This document shows, in pieces, positions 34,510 through 43,732 of a stretch of DNA of 64,000 bases. Each line of letters opens with the position of its first letter. Positions within the stretch are counted from its first letter, which is position 1. Origin of the DNA: Arthrobacter sp. PAMC25564. GTDB lineage: Bacteria > Actinomycetota > Actinomycetes > Actinomycetales > Micrococcaceae. Both the position numbers and the translations under genes were made by a program. The notes beneath the pieces are model-generated. The model was not told the origin of the DNA. It ran no database searches and saw only the letters and a list, made by a program, of their open reading frames with translations. The DNA lies in the NCBI RefSeq assembly GCF_004798705.1, contig NZ_CP039290.1, positions 62,001 to 126,000 of the forward strand, written 5' to 3'.

Positions 34510-34847
34510 GGAGTCTGGCCGGCAGGGACCTCAACCAAGAGGCCCAGGCTATGGCGCCAGCCCCAATGGGCCGTCACCGCCAAATAGCAGGGCCCTGCTT
34601 CCCTTTGTTTGTAGGGGAAGCAGGGCCTTTGCTTTGTCCGGAATTAAGGTTGTGGGCTGTCCGTGACGCGGGTTCCTGTGCCGGCCCATGCTGTCCGTCG
34701 CGTTATGAGGCGCCGCCCCTGCATCATTGGGGGACTCTGCAGGGACGGCGCACCATAAAAACTATCCTGAGTCAGCGCCGCCGTGAGCGTTCCTGGCAAA
34801 GTCTTAACGTTTTCCTAACGCCGGCACCGCCAGGTGGCCGGGTGTCC
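34510..34847. other. Gene-free stretch holding the second tRNA-Ser-like end and terminator
   Basis: No gene is seen. The stretch contains the second copy of the tRNA 3' end (34571-34582) and a hairpin GGCCCTGCTTCCC (34591-34603) with GGGAAGCAGGGCC (34615-34627) that would end the DUF981 transcript. The remaining 200 bases show nothing clear. Confidence 0.6.
34591..34630 (+). terminator. Terminator after DUF981 gene, near copy of the tRNA-Ser terminator
   Basis: Thirteen-base perfect stem, GGCCCTGCTTCCC and GGGAAGCAGGGCC, followed by TTTGCTTTG. It matches the tRNA-Ser terminator almost base for base. Confidence 0.85.
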
Positions 34848-35108
34848 TTAGGGCTCGAGGAGCATCAGGATTGTTTCCGGGCGGACGCCGTCGAATTTCA
34901 TCGCTTCGGCCGCGGCTTCGGATTCCATCACGCGCTGGAAGGTGTCCATGTCGGGCACGTCGGCGATCAAGCCGACACGGTTGCTCTTGCCTGGGTCGAC
35001 GAACGTTCGGACCGTAATGCCCAGGGGCCCGAAGACTTCTTCGCGTTTTGGTGAACCGAGCCAGTGCTCCACATCGTCGACCTCGTGGAAGATCATCACT
35101 GTTGTCAT
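34848..35108 (-). CDS. Small hypothetical protein, ferredoxin-like dimeric barrel pattern
   Basis: An 86-residue cytoplasmic protein. TTVMIFHEVDDVEHWL at the start and SNRVGLIADVPDMDTFQRVMESEAAAEAMKFDGVRPETI in its second half have the strand-helix-strand order of small alpha/beta dimeric barrel proteins (ABM or EthD type). It keeps no obvious catalytic residues. ATG at 35108 has AGAGG nine bases upstream; a longer in-frame start would cross the divergent promoter of the next gene. It is divergent from the PEP synthase regulator. Confidence 0.7.
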   Translation of the reverse strand: MTTVMIFHEVDDVEHWLGSPKREEVFGPLGITVRTFVDPGKSNRVGLIADVPDMDTFQRVMESEAAAEAMKFDGVRPETILMLLEP

Positions 35109-35274
35109 CGTTGCCTCTGCTTTCTGAAGGTGTATCAGGAGCTGGATTGAAGAGGATCCGCGGGAGCATGTCCCCCTCGCGCTGAACGTACCACTGCCTC
35201 CACTCCGGCGATAGGGAGCGAAATCAACGGTGCGTACTTGGGGAATGCGGTCCCCCGTAGTGGAGAATGCGTTC

Positions 35275-36093
35275 ATGACCAACGACGATCTCCGCCCGGT
35301 CTACTTCCTCTCGGACAGTACGGGCATTACCGCGGAAACACTCGGCAATACCTTGCTGACGCAGTTCCCCGGAAACAACTATGACCGGATCACGATCCCC
35401 TTCATCACGACCGTCCAGCAGGCACAGTCGGTCGTCAGAATCATCGACGGGCTGGCCGCCCGCGGCCCGCAGCCGATCGTGTTCTCCACCGCCGTGGGCA
35501 GCGACATCCGCCTGGTCCTGGCAACGTGCCAGGGAATCATCGTGGACCTGATCGGGACGCACGTCGGGCAACTGGAGCGGGCCCTGGGCACACAGGCCAG
35601 CGGGGAACCGGGGCGCGCGCACGGCCTGGGCAACGCCGCCCGCTATCAGTCCCGGATGGCCGCCGTCGAATATGCCATGGAGCACGACGACGGCCAGAGC
35701 CTGCGCGCGCTGGAAAAGGCCCAGGTCATCCTCGTGGCCCCGTCCCGGTGCGGCAAGACGCCCACCACCATGTACCTGGCGCTGCAGCATGGCATCTTCG
35801 CCGCGAACTTCCCGCTGGTGGACGAGGACTTTGAACGCGAAGGCCTCCCCAAGCCGCTCCGGCCGTTTGTGGAGAAATGCTTCGGCCTCACCACCAACCC
35901 GCTGCGCCTGAGCCAGGTCCGCACCGAGCGCCGGCGCGGCTCACCCTACGCGTCACTGCGGCAGTGCGGTTTTGAGCTGCGCAGCGCCGAGCGTTTGTAC
36001 ATCTCGCACGGGATTCCGTACCTCAATTCGGCCAGCGTGTCCGTGGAGGAAATGGCCGCCACGATCCTGCAGCAGATGAACCTCAAACACTAG
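35275..36093 (+). CDS. ppsR: PEP synthase regulatory protein (kinase/pyrophosphorylase)
   Basis: A 272-residue DUF299 family protein. Such proteins inactivate PEP synthase or PPDK by ADP-dependent phosphorylation of a Thr and reactivate it by phosphate-dependent removal. The P-loop is APSRCGKTPTTMYLA in the middle; FLSDSTGITAETL at the start and SEERLYISHG-like SAERLYISHGIPYLNSA near the end are family marks. ATG at 35275 has GGAG nine bases before it. Its target, PEP synthase, is the next gene 153 bases downstream, which settles the role. Confidence 0.94.
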   Translation: MTNDDLRPVYFLSDSTGITAETLGNTLLTQFPGNNYDRITIPFITTVQQAQSVVRIIDGLAARGPQPIVFSTAVGSDIRLVLATCQGIIVDLIGTHVGQLERALGTQASGEPGRAHGLGNAARYQSRMAAVEYAMEHDDGQSLRALEKAQVILVAPSRCGKTPTTMYLALQHGIFAANFPLVDEDFEREGLPKPLRPFVEKCFGLTTNPLRLSQVRTERRRGSPYASLRQCGFELRSAERLYISHGIPYLNSASVSVEEMAATILQQMNLKH

Positions 36094-36246
36094 TGAAACT
36101 TTTCACAATCACGGTGTGGTGCACGTCATGTGGAAAGACTGGCGGAGACGTGAAACTGTGGACAGGACTTGCGCCCACCAAGCGGTGATCGCCGCACGCT
36201 GGGCGGCGCCCCTGCATGCCACCATCTGCAAAGGAGCAGTAAATAA

Positions 36247-38634
36247 ATGACGACAGACATTCTGTGGTTCTCAGAACTCGGACTCAAGGACCTGGACCGG
36301 GTCGGCGGCAAAAACGCCTCCCTCGGTGAGATGGTGCAGAACCTGACCTCCGCCGGAGTCCAGGTGCCGGACGGCTTCGCGACGACAGCGGACGCCTACC
36401 GCAGCTTCCTGGCTGACTCCGGCCTGGACCAGAAGATTGCTGACCGGCTGATCGGCCTGGACACCGACGACGTGACGGCCCTGGCCGCTGCCGGCCAGGA
36501 GATCCGGACCCTGATCCGCGAGACGCCGTTCCTGCCGGACTTCGAAGCGCAGATCCGTGACGCCTACCAGAAGCTGGTGGAGAAGCACGGAGGATCCGCG
36601 GACCTCTCCTGGGCTGTCCGCTCCAGCGCCACCGCGGAAGACCTTCCGGATGCCTCCTTCGCCGGCCAGCAGGAGACCTTCCTGAACGTGCGCGGGATCG
36701 ACAACATCCTCGTGGCCATCAAGGATGTCTTCGCGTCGCTCTACAACGACCGCGCCATCGCCTACCGGGTGCACCACAAGTTCGAACATGCAGAGGTCGC
36801 GCTCTCGGCCGGAATCCAGCGCATGGTGCGTTCCGACGTCGGCGCCTCCGGCGTCATGTTCACCATGGACACCGAATCCGGCTTCAACGACGCCGTCTTC
36901 GTCACCTCCTCCTACGGCCTCGGCGAGGCCGTTGTCCAGGGTGCCGTCAACCCGGATGAGTTCTACGTGTACAAGCCGGCGCTGCTGGCGGGCCGGCCTG
37001 CCATCCTCAAGCGCGGGCTGGGTGAGAAGGCGCTCCAGATGACCTACACGAGCAACCGCGAAATCGGCCACACGATCGACTTCGTTCCGGTGGAGGCTTC
37101 GCTGCGGAACCGCTTCAGCCTCACGGACGACGACGTCGAGCAGCTCGCCCGCCACGCCCTCGCCATCGAGAGCCACTACGGGCGCCCCATGGACATTGAA
37201 TGGGGCAAGGACGGGATCGACGGCGGCCTGTACATCCTGCAGGCGCGCCCGGAGACCGTGCAGTCCCGCAAGGCCGCCGGCCAGCGGAGCCGCTTCCGCC
37301 TGAACGAGACCGGCAAGGTGCTGTCCGAGGGTCGCGCCATCGGACAGCGCATCGGCGCCGGCCGGGTCCGCATCCTCACCGCCATCGACCAGATGGCCGC
37401 CTTCGAAACCGGCGACGTCCTCGTCGCCGACATGACCGACCCGGACTGGGAACCGATCATGAAGCGTGCTTCCGCCATCGTCACCAACCGCGGCGGCCGC
37501 ACCTGCCACGCGGCGATCATCGCCCGCGAACTGGGGATTCCCGCCGTCGTCGGCACCGGAGACGTCACCGACGTTCTGTCCGACGGCCTCGAAGTGACCG
37601 TCTCCTGCGCCGAAGGTGAGACCGGCCTGATCTACGAGGGGCTGCTGGACTTCAGCGTCGAGGAAACCGAGATCGCCCAGCTGCCCGAGGCTCCGGTCAA
37701 AGTCATGATGAATGTCGGCACCCCGGAGCAGGCGTTCACGTTTGCCCAGCTGCCCAACCACGGTGTGGGCCTTGCCCGGCTGGAATTCATCATCAACCGC
37801 CAGATCGGCATCCACCCCAAGGCGCTGCTGAACCTGGACGCGCAGCCGGAAGATGTGGCCGCGGAAATCCGGGAGCGGATTGCCGCCTACGACAGCCCGC
37901 GCGACTACTACATCAAGCGCCTGGCCGAAGGCGTGGCCACCATCGCCGCGGCCTTCGCGCCGCAGCCCGTGATTGTGCGGATGTCCGACTTCAAGTCCAA
38001 CGAGTACGCCAACCTGCTCGGCGGACCCGCCTACGAGCCGCATGAAGAGAACCCGATGATCGGCTTCCGCGGCGCCTCGCGGTACCTGGAGCCGTCCTTC
38101 CGGGACTGCTTCGACCTCGAGTGCGAGGCCCTGTCCTACGTCCGCAACGAGATGGGCCTGACCAACGTCAAGCTGATGATCCCGTTCGTGCGTACCCTGG
38201 ACGAGGCCAGCGGCGTCATCGACCTGCTCGCGGAGAACGGACTGCGCCGGGGCGAGAACGGCCTTGAGGTCATCATGATGTGTGAGCTGCCGTCCAACGC
38301 GCTGCTGGCCGACGAGTTCCTGGACTACTTCGACGGTTTCTCCATCGGCTCCAATGACATGACCCAGCTGACCCTTGGCCTGGACCGGGACTCCGCGATC
38401 GTCGCCGGCAGCTTCGACGAACGCAACCCCGCCGTCAAGAAGCTCCTGAGCATGGCCATCAAGGCCTGCAAGGAACGCGGCAAGTACGTGGGAATCTGCG
38501 GCCAGGGCCCCAGCGACCACGCGGACTTCGCCGAATGGCTGGTCAGCGAGGGAATCGACTCCGTCTCGCTGAACCCGGACACCGTGGTGGACACCTGGAT
38601 CCGCCTCGCAGCAGCAAGCGCCGAGGCGAACTGA
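36247..38634 (+). CDS. ppsA: Phosphoenolpyruvate synthase
   Basis: A 795-residue enzyme that makes PEP from pyruvate, ATP and water. The N-terminal ATP-binding domain (about 1-350) includes [22 protein letters not shown]; the swivelling domain has the phospho-His in [21 protein letters not shown], with the Thr next to the His that PpsR modifies; the C-terminal PEP/pyruvate barrel has [10 protein letters not shown] and [18 protein letters not shown]. Length and domain order are normal for PpsA rather than PPDK. AAGGAG lies about ten bases before the ATG. With pckG it gives two routes to PEP for growth on organic acids. Confidence 0.97.
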   Translation: MTTDILWFSELGLKDLDRVGGKNASLGEMVQNLTSAGVQVPDGFATTADAYRSFLADSGLDQKIADRLIGLDTDDVTALAAAGQEIRTLIRETPFLPDFEAQIRDAYQKLVEKHGGSADLSWAVRSSATAEDLPDASFAGQQETFLNVRGIDNILVAIKDVFASLYNDRAIAYRVHHKFEHAEVALSAGIQRMVRSDVGASGVMFTMDTESGFNDAVFVTSSYGLGEAVVQGAVNPDEFYVYKPALLAGRPAILKRGLGEKALQMTYTSNREIGHTIDFVPVEASLRNRFSLTDDDVEQLARHALAIESHYGRPMDIEWGKDGIDGGLYILQARPETVQSRKAAGQRSRFRLNETGKVLSEGRAIGQRIGAGRVRILTAIDQMAAFETGDVLVADMTDPDWEPIMKRASAIVTNRGGRTCHAAIIARELGIPAVVGTGDVTDVLSDGLEVTVSCAEGETGLIYEGLLDFSVEETEIAQLPEAPVKVMMNVGTPEQAFTFAQLPNHGVGLARLEFIINRQIGIHPKALLNLDAQPEDVAAEIRERIAAYDSPRDYYIKRLAEGVATIAAAFAPQPVIVRMSDFKSNEYANLLGGPAYEPHEENPMIGFRGASRYLEPSFRDCFDLECEALSYVRNEMGLTNVKLMIPFVRTLDEASGVIDLLAENGLRRGENGLEVIMMCELPSNALLADEFLDYFDGFSIGSNDMTQLTLGLDRDSAIVAGSFDERNPAVKKLLSMAIKACKERGKYVGICGQGPSDHADFAEWLVSEGIDSVSLNPDTVVDTWIRLAAASAEAN

Positions 38635-38648
38635 TACCTCGTTGACGA

Positions 38649-38682
38649 AGCCGCGGGTCAGGTTCACGCCTGTCCCGCGGCT
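38649..38682 (+). terminator. Terminator after ppsA
   Basis: AGCCGCGGGTCAGG (38649-38662) pairs with CCTGTCCCGCGGCT (38669-38682), one mismatch, loop TTCACG. It lies only ten bases before the next start, so it could also affect that gene. Confidence 0.75.
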
Positions 38683-38692
38683 ACTCTGGGTC

Positions 38693-39109
38693 ATGACCGA
38701 TCAACAAAAGAACTGGCACGCCGGGCACAAAGCCTCACTGACCAAAGGCCAGCGCGCCGCCGACATCATGCGGAACGGGATGGGAAGCTGGCCCTTCGTG
38801 GGAGGCTTCATCGGCTTCATGCTGATCTGGGCCGCCATCAACACGTGGGCACTCGCGACGAATTCCTGGGACCCCTACCCGTACATTCTCCTGAACCTTC
38901 TGCTGTCCATGCTGGCCGGCCTCCAGGGCGCCATCCTTCTGATCGCCGCCAAACGGCAGGACGCCATCGCCGCTGCGATGGCCCAACACGACTACGACAC
39001 GAATGTCAAGGCCAAGGAAGAGATCGAGCTTCTGATGGCCATCAACAGCCAGCAGCTGGAAATCCTGAAGGAACTCAAAGAGCTGGCGATGTCGAGAGCC
39101 TTGAATTAA
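38693..39109 (+). CDS. DUF1003 membrane protein
   Basis: A 138-residue protein with two membrane segments (about 32-54 WPFVGGFIGFMLIWAAINTW and 64-86) and a charged C-terminal helix with KAKEEIELLMAINSQQLEILKEL in parts. This is the DUF1003 layout. Function unknown. The ATG at 38693 is just after the ppsA terminator and has no strong ribosome binding site; part of the hairpin would be in its leader. Confidence 0.82.
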   Translation: MTDQQKNWHAGHKASLTKGQRAADIMRNGMGSWPFVGGFIGFMLIWAAINTWALATNSWDPYPYILLNLLLSMLAGLQGAILLIAAKRQDAIAAAMAQHDYDTNVKAKEEIELLMAINSQQLEILKELKELAMSRALN

Positions 39110-39163
39110 AGGGCCGGCGGGCGTTCGAGTGCCGGTCCGGAACAGCCTGGGAGCGGTGCGTTT

Positions 39164-39424
39164 TCAGACCACTTCGACGAGCTTGATCCGCTCATCGTCG
39201 CGTTCCAGCTCCTCGGACCAGTAGGCGGGATCCTTCGCCATCTGCCGGTACTCCGGCAGGAAATCCCGGAAGAGCTCAGCCAGCAGCGCGTCATCATGTT
39301 CCACAAGACGGCGGACCGTCTCGACGTCCAGGGGAACATCCAGAAGCCGCTCGGCAGGAATGACGACTTCGTGGGTGTTGTCCTGGTACCGGAGTCGGAA
39401 CGAGTATTCGATGGCAAGTTTCAT
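39164..39424 (-). CDS. Small hypothetical protein
   Basis: An 86-residue acidic protein, MKLAIEYSFRLRYQDNTHEVVIP at the start (two strands) and then three amphipathic helices. No signal, membrane segment or known motif is visible. It is convergent with the DUF1003 gene and probably real because of its start context and codon use. Confidence 0.6.
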   Translation of the reverse strand: MKLAIEYSFRLRYQDNTHEVVIPAERLLDVPLDVETVRRLVEHDDALLAELFRDFLPEYRQMAKDPAYWSEELERDDERIKLVEVV

Positions 39425-39613
39425 GGGCTGTGCACCTTTTCGCTCAGGTCATAGGCGTTCAGGTCCAGGCGGATGATCGCCGGGCACTGCACACCTGCGC
39501 CCAATGTATCCACGACGCGCGGGCAGAAGGAAGACCGCCGGGGCAAGCTCCACGGCGCCGCAGGCGCCTCCGATGTACCTGGTTACCGAAGCGGAGGCCA
39601 CGCCCATGAGGCT

Positions 39614-40132
39614 TCAGCAGCCCTCGAAATCGCTCAGGACCTTGACCTTGCCTGCGGAGGCTGACGTCGGGTCGAAGGTGTAGCCGATCCATTCCCGGGC
39701 CAGCCGGCGGGCCAGTTCCACGCCGACCACGCGTTGGCCCATGGTGAGGACCTGGCAGTCGTTGGAGAGCACAGAGCGCTCCACGCTGAAGGAGTCGTGG
39801 GCCGTGGCGGCGCGGATGCCGTCGATTTTGTTGGCGGCGATGGCGACGCCGATTCCTGTGCCGCAGAACAGGATGGCCCGGTCTGCGTGCCCGTCCCTGA
39901 TCATCTCCCCGGCGGCAATGCCGACGTAGGGGTACGGCCTGGCAAACTGCTCGGGGGTATCGCTGCGGTTGACGCCGATGTCGATGATCTCGCTGACCCG
40001 GGGGTCACTGCGAAGGTCCTCGAGGATCTGGTTCTTGTAGTCGACCCCGGCTTCGTCGGAGCCCAGGATGAGTCGAATACCCACCGGCAGTCCTTCCATA
40101 TCGTTGTTAACGCCCTGCGCCGCGGTGCTCAT
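39614..40132 (-). CDS. RpiB/LacAB family sugar-phosphate isomerase
   Basis: A 172-residue isomerase of the ribose 5-phosphate isomerase B family. The catalytic Cys is C90 in ILFCGTGIGVAIAANK, and the segment AATAHDSFSVERSVLSNDCQVLTMG follows the family pattern. RpiB relatives in tetritol pathways (EryI, DerI in mycobacteria) interconvert erythrulose 4-phosphate and erythrose 4-phosphate. Its ATG overlaps the stop of the DhaK-DhaL kinase gene, so it is the last gene of the leftward operon. A ketotetrose phosphate substrate is inferred from neighbours; pentose phosphates are the alternative. Confidence 0.9.
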   Translation of the reverse strand: MSTAAQGVNNDMEGLPVGIRLILGSDEAGVDYKNQILEDLRSDPRVSEIIDIGVNRSDTPEQFARPYPYVGIAAGEMIRDGHADRAILFCGTGIGVAIAANKIDGIRAATAHDSFSVERSVLSNDCQVLTMGQRVVGVELARRLAREWIGYTFDPTSASAGKVKVLSDFEGC

Positions 40133-41871
40133 GAGCGTGCTCCGGCCGGTTGCCGGACTGCTGCCAGGTGCGGGCCCGCCACACTGAAAATCATCGCAAG
40201 CGACGTTGCTCCCGGATCGACCGTTCCCACACTCTTTTCTGCCAGCGGGCGTGCGCGGCCCTTGCGGGGGCGAAGCGCCGCGGTGGCTTCCGCCGCGGCC
40301 GTGGCTTGCGCGGCAGCCTGCGCCCAGCCCAGGTCCGGACCGGCGCCTTCCTCGACCAGGCGGCAGAACGTCTCGGTGAACGGGATCAGAGCGTCAACCA
40401 TGGTCTTGTCGCCGACTTCTGCCTTGCCAAGGTCAACAATCCGGGTGGAAAAACAGCGCAGGGCCGCCGCCAGCTCCAGTGCGACGGGGGCCCGCTCGTT
40501 CCCGAGCGACTCACCGAAAGCCCGCAGGCCGGCGCCCCACAGTACGCCCGAGGTCCCGCCGGCTTTGTCAGCCCAGGCGTCACCGGCCGCGACGAGCACG
40601 GCACCTGCGCCTGCTCCCCGGGAGTTGGCGGCGGTGGCGGCGGCGTGCGCAGCGTCGATCCCCCGGACCATGCCTCGTCCGTGGTCCCCGTCCCCGGCGA
40701 TGGCGTCCAGCTCCCCCAGCTTCTTCTCGGCTCCATGCAGGGCGGCGCGGGCGGCGTCGAGCGCTGCCACGCAGTTTCCCGCATAGGACCGTGAGGTGTC
40801 ACCGGCGTCGAACATCTCCATGTCAGCCATGTCATTGGTCATGTGTTCGCCGGACGGTTCCCCCGCAGGGTGGGTTGTGGTACCGCGCCGGTAGGCGGGG
40901 GTCTCGGCGGGTGCCGTCCACAGGGTTTCGAGTTCCTGGTCCAGCCAGGTGATGGTCAGCGAGACCCCGGCCATGTCCAGGCTGGTCACGAGTTCACCCA
41001 CCTCGGGCATCACCAGGGTGTAGCCCGCGGCGCGGAGCAGCGGCGCGACCGTCAGCCACAGGACGAACAGCTCCTCGTGCTTGGTGGAGCCGAGTCCGTT
41101 GAGGATAACGGCGATCCGCCGGCCGGCATCGTGGGGCGTCTCGGCCAGCAGCCGGGACACGAGTTCCTGGCCCAGCTCCCTGGCTGACGGCAGCGCGGTG
41201 TCGAACAGTCCGGGTTCGCCATGGATTCCCAGGCCGAGCCCCATCTGCTTCTCCGGCAGGGTGAACAGCGGCGCATCCGCCCCGGGGAAGGTGCACCCGT
41301 GGAAGGCGGTCCCTATGCTCCGGGTCAGTTCATTCGCTTTGCGTCCAAGGCGGACGACGTCGGACAGGCTCGCGCCCGCTTCGGCCGCGGCCCCCATGAC
41401 CTTGAAAACGGTGAAGTCCCCGGCGACGCCGCGGCGTTTTTCCGACTCCGACGGCGGGGCGCTGGCGACGTCGTCGGTCACGAGCACGTTCTCCACCCGG
41501 AGTCCCTCGGCGGCAAGCCGTTCGCTGGCCAGACGGAAGTTCATAACGTCGCCCGCGTAGTTTCCGTAAGCGAACACCACCCCGGCGCCGGAATCCGCGG
41601 CCTTCGCCACCGAATAGGCCTGCTGCGCGGAGGGTGAGGTGAAGATGTTGCCCACGACGGCGCCGTCGGCCAGTCCGGTGCCGATGAGCCCGGCGAAGGC
41701 CGGATAGTGGCCCGAGCCGCCGCCGGCAAGCACGGCAACCTTTGGCTGCGTGGGCCGGTGCCGGCGCACCGCGCCGCCCGGCACCTGCCGGACGAGGCCG
41801 GAGTGGACGTCGCAGAAACCGGCGAGGGCTTCCTCGGCGAAATCGGACGGGTCGTTGAAAATTCTGGTCAT
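40129..41871 (-). CDS. Dihydroxyacetone kinase family protein, DhaK-DhaL fusion
   Basis: A 580-residue ATP-dependent kinase. The DhaK half (1 to about 330) has the substrate loop GGGSGHYP (about 50-57) and H217 in GIHGEPG, the residue that binds the carbonyl of the substrate covalently. The DhaL half (about 365-575) has AIAGDGDHGRGM for ATP-metal binding and KAGGTSG. A fused two-domain form uses ATP directly. Members of this family phosphorylate dihydroxyacetone, D- or L-erythrulose or related ketoses. It is between the SDR dehydrogenase and the RpiB-like isomerase, in line with phosphorylation of a ketose made by the SDR. Confidence 0.92.
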   Translation of the reverse strand: MTRIFNDPSDFAEEALAGFCDVHSGLVRQVPGGAVRRHRPTQPKVAVLAGGGSGHYPAFAGLIGTGLADGAVVGNIFTSPSAQQAYSVAKAADSGAGVVFAYGNYAGDVMNFRLASERLAAEGLRVENVLVTDDVASAPPSESEKRRGVAGDFTVFKVMGAAAEAGASLSDVVRLGRKANELTRSIGTAFHGCTFPGADAPLFTLPEKQMGLGLGIHGEPGLFDTALPSARELGQELVSRLLAETPHDAGRRIAVILNGLGSTKHEELFVLWLTVAPLLRAAGYTLVMPEVGELVTSLDMAGVSLTITWLDQELETLWTAPAETPAYRRGTTTHPAGEPSGEHMTNDMADMEMFDAGDTSRSYAGNCVAALDAARAALHGAEKKLGELDAIAGDGDHGRGMVRGIDAAHAAATAANSRGAGAGAVLVAAGDAWADKAGGTSGVLWGAGLRAFGESLGNERAPVALELAAALRCFSTRIVDLGKAEVGDKTMVDALIPFTETFCRLVEEGAGPDLGWAQAAAQATAAAEATAALRPRKGRARPLAEKSVGTVDPGATSLAMIFSVAGPHLAAVRQPAGARS

Positions 41872-41906
41872 TGTGGGGCTCTCTGACTTGGCGCCTGCGA
41901 GGGCTG

Positions 41907-42683
41907 CTAGTGGATGTGGCTTCCGCCGTTGATATCGATGGTGGTTCCGGTGAGATAGCCGGATTCCTCGGAGGAGAGGAAGGTGATGACGGCGGCGATT
42001 TCCTCGGTGGTGGCGTTGCGGCCCACCGGGATGCCGGCGTTGATCGCGGCTTCCTGCTCGTCCGTGCTGCCCACGCGGATGTTGGTGTCCACGGCGCCGG
42101 GGGTGATGGCGTTGACGGTCACACCGGTGCTGCCGATCTCGCGGGCCAGCGCCTTGGTGAAGCCGAGGATCGCGGCCTTGGCGGCGGAGTAGGGGACCTT
42201 GCCGAAGACGCCACCGCCGCGCTGGGCCGACACGGAGGACATGTTGATGATCCGGCCCCAGCCGCTGGCGATCATGTCCGGCAGGAAGGCCTTGGTCACC
42301 AGGTAGGTGCCGGTGGAGTTCACGGCCATGACCTTGTTCCAGAGTTCCAGCGTGGTTTCCAGGAACGGCACCGGCGAGGTGATCCCTGCGATGTTGGCCA
42401 GTGCCCCGACCGGGGGCAGGTTGCCGGAGCGGACTTCGGCGGCGACGGCCCTGTAGGCGGCGTTGACGGAGTCCTCGCTGGCGACGTCGATCTCGTGGCC
42501 GAAGGCCGGGACGTTGAATTCGTTGCCGATGTCGGCGGCGACCTTCGCGGACTTCTCGCCGTCGAGGTCCAGGATCACGACGGCCCAGCCGTCGTTGGCG
42601 TAGCGGCGTGCGGTGGTGATGCCGATGCCCCGGTCCGAGGTTGCCCCGGTGAGGACGGCGGTGCGCTGGATGGTGGTGGTCAT
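41907..42683 (-). CDS. SDR family polyol or sugar dehydrogenase
   Basis: A 258-residue short-chain dehydrogenase. The nucleotide motif is TGATSDRGIG (12-21), D39 after strand two favours NAD, and the catalytic set is S150, Y165 and K169. The C-terminal EESGYLTGTTIDINGGSHIH is usual for the family. In this operon it probably oxidises a polyol to the ketose that the DhaK-type kinase then phosphorylates. AAGGAG precedes the ATG. Relatives include D-threitol dehydrogenase, but the substrate cannot be read from sequence. Confidence 0.9.
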   Translation of the reverse strand: MTTTIQRTAVLTGATSDRGIGITTARRYANDGWAVVILDLDGEKSAKVAADIGNEFNVPAFGHEIDVASEDSVNAAYRAVAAEVRSGNLPPVGALANIAGITSPVPFLETTLELWNKVMAVNSTGTYLVTKAFLPDMIASGWGRIINMSSVSAQRGGGVFGKVPYSAAKAAILGFTKALAREIGSTGVTVNAITPGAVDTNIRVGSTDEQEAAINAGIPVGRNATTEEIAAVITFLSSEESGYLTGTTIDINGGSHIH

Positions 42684-42712
42684 GATGCTCCTTGGGTTGG
42701 TTGCTGTGGTGT

Positions 42713-43537
42713 TCAGATGAGGTCGGTGATGTAGCTGGCTGCTTTGGCGGCCGCGGCGGGGCGCTCGTCGTGGGTGACGTCACGGGTTTCGAGTTCCAGG
42801 GAGAAGTGGCCGGCGTAACCTTCGGCGGCCAGCGCCCTCAGCCCTGCGCCGAAATCGGCGTCGCCGTTGCCGATGCTGAGGTTGATGTTGCCCGGCACCG
42901 CGTCCCTGAGATGGACGTGGGAAATCCGGCCCTCGTGGCGCTTGATGTACTCCAGCGGGTCTTCGCCGGCGGCGACGATGTGGCTGAAGTCCATGACGAT
43001 CCCGACGCCGGAACCGGCCAGCCGGTGTGCGAGCAGTCCGGCGCGTTCCAGGTTCCAGCAGAAGCGCAGGAAGTGAAGTGATTCGGTCCAGAGTTCGACG
43101 CCGAATCCCGCGGCACGCTCCCCGGCCCGGGTGAGCTGCTCGGCGATGGTGTCCAGGTCCTCCTCGAGGCTCCGGACCGGGTCATGGCCCAGGGCGCCGC
43201 AGGGAAGTACCAGGGCTTTCGCGCCGGTGTTGGCAGCGAGGGTGAGGAGTGCGTCGAGGTGCCGGTTCCGGGCTGCCTGGGCATCGGCGCCGAGGACGGC
43301 GTTCAGGTCCCCGATGTCCCCGTTGACGGACCGGACCCGGAGCCCGGAGGCAGCGACGCTGGCGGAAACGGCCGTCACGGCGTCGGCATCCAGTTCGTAA
43401 GGGACGTGGTCGCAGACACCGGGAAGGGCGCCGAGGTCGATTTCCTCGAAACCCAGCCCGGCAATGGTCCGAACGGCCGTGGGCAGGTCCTGGTGGCGGA
43501 AGCTGATGGACGAGCAGCCGAGTCGGGGGTTGAACAT
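42713..43537 (-). CDS. Sugar phosphate isomerase/epimerase, TIM barrel
   Basis: A 274-residue protein of the xylose isomerase-like TIM-barrel family. Segments at the strand ends carry the usual metal ligands: ELWTESLHF, GIVMDFSHI, HVHLRDA and SLELETRDV. It is the first gene of the leftward operon and has the operator dyad upstream. In the L-threitol route of mycobacteria a protein of this kind (LerI) interconverts erythrulose phosphates, which would suit this operon. ATG at 43537 is preferred to an upstream in-frame start since it begins at the first barrel strand and keeps the regulatory region free. Confidence 0.88.
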   Translation of the reverse strand: MFNPRLGCSSISFRHQDLPTAVRTIAGLGFEEIDLGALPGVCDHVPYELDADAVTAVSASVAASGLRVRSVNGDIGDLNAVLGADAQAARNRHLDALLTLAANTGAKALVLPCGALGHDPVRSLEEDLDTIAEQLTRAGERAAGFGVELWTESLHFLRFCWNLERAGLLAHRLAGSGVGIVMDFSHIVAAGEDPLEYIKRHEGRISHVHLRDAVPGNINLSIGNGDADFGAGLRALAAEGYAGHFSLELETRDVTHDERPAAAAKAASYITDLI

Positions 43538-43600
43538 CGTCGTTGATCCTCTGGTCGTGCCCGTGGGCCGTAGTGATGAGGACCACACTACTGCGGTCAA

Positions 43601-43637
43601 CTGTCAACAGTCAACCCTTGAAGTTGACTGTTGACAG
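43601..43637. promoter_or_regulatory. Large dyad operator at the divergent promoter of the sugar locus
   Basis: CTGTCAACAGTCAAC (43601-43615), seven-base spacer, GTTGACTGTTGACAG (43623-43637): perfect 15-base arms. Each arm holds AACAGTCAAC. A GntR/FCD-type protein is encoded at the end of the locus and its own promoter has the same motif. Confidence 0.85.
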
Positions 43638-43671
43638 AACGACATGATGCGGGTCACACTGGCGTATCATG

Positions 43672-43687
43672 TGTTAACAGTCGACAG
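43672..43687. promoter_or_regulatory. Additional operator half-site before the transporter gene
   Basis: TGTTAACAGTCGACAG contains AACAGTCGAC (43676-43685), the motif shared with 43606-43615 and 47049-47058. It lies about 45 bases before the transporter start. Confidence 0.75.
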
Positions 43688-43732
43688 TGCTGGGGCGTCA
43701 GGCGTCAGTCGCTCTTCGAAAGGGATTCACCA

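Larger units (their letters stand above)
32776..34632. mobile_element. Possible small insertion at tRNA-Ser, bounded by att-like direct repeats
   Basis: CCGTCACCGCCA, the 3' end of tRNA-Ser (32776-32787), recurs exactly at 34571-34582. In both places it is followed after eight to nine unlike bases by nearly the same hairpin (GGCCCTGCTTCCC with GGGAAGCAGGGCC). The repeated unit is about 62 bases and its copies lie 1,795 bases apart. Between them are only a TetR gene, a dyad operator and a DUF981 gene. Duplication of a tRNA 3' end is the usual scar of site-specific integration. There is no integrase, so this would be a remnant or a passenger cut down from a larger element. Chance similarity of terminators is the alternative. 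Confidence 0.5.

Noticed and set aside
32776..34632. A complete prophage or integrative element at tRNA-Ser
   Set aside because: Only the duplicated tRNA end supports insertion; there is no integrase, excisionase, replication or phage gene, so only a remnant is proposed.
36271..38694. Long open frame antisense to ppsA
   Set aside because: Same reason: it mirrors the ppsA codons and has no ribosome binding site or recognisable domain.
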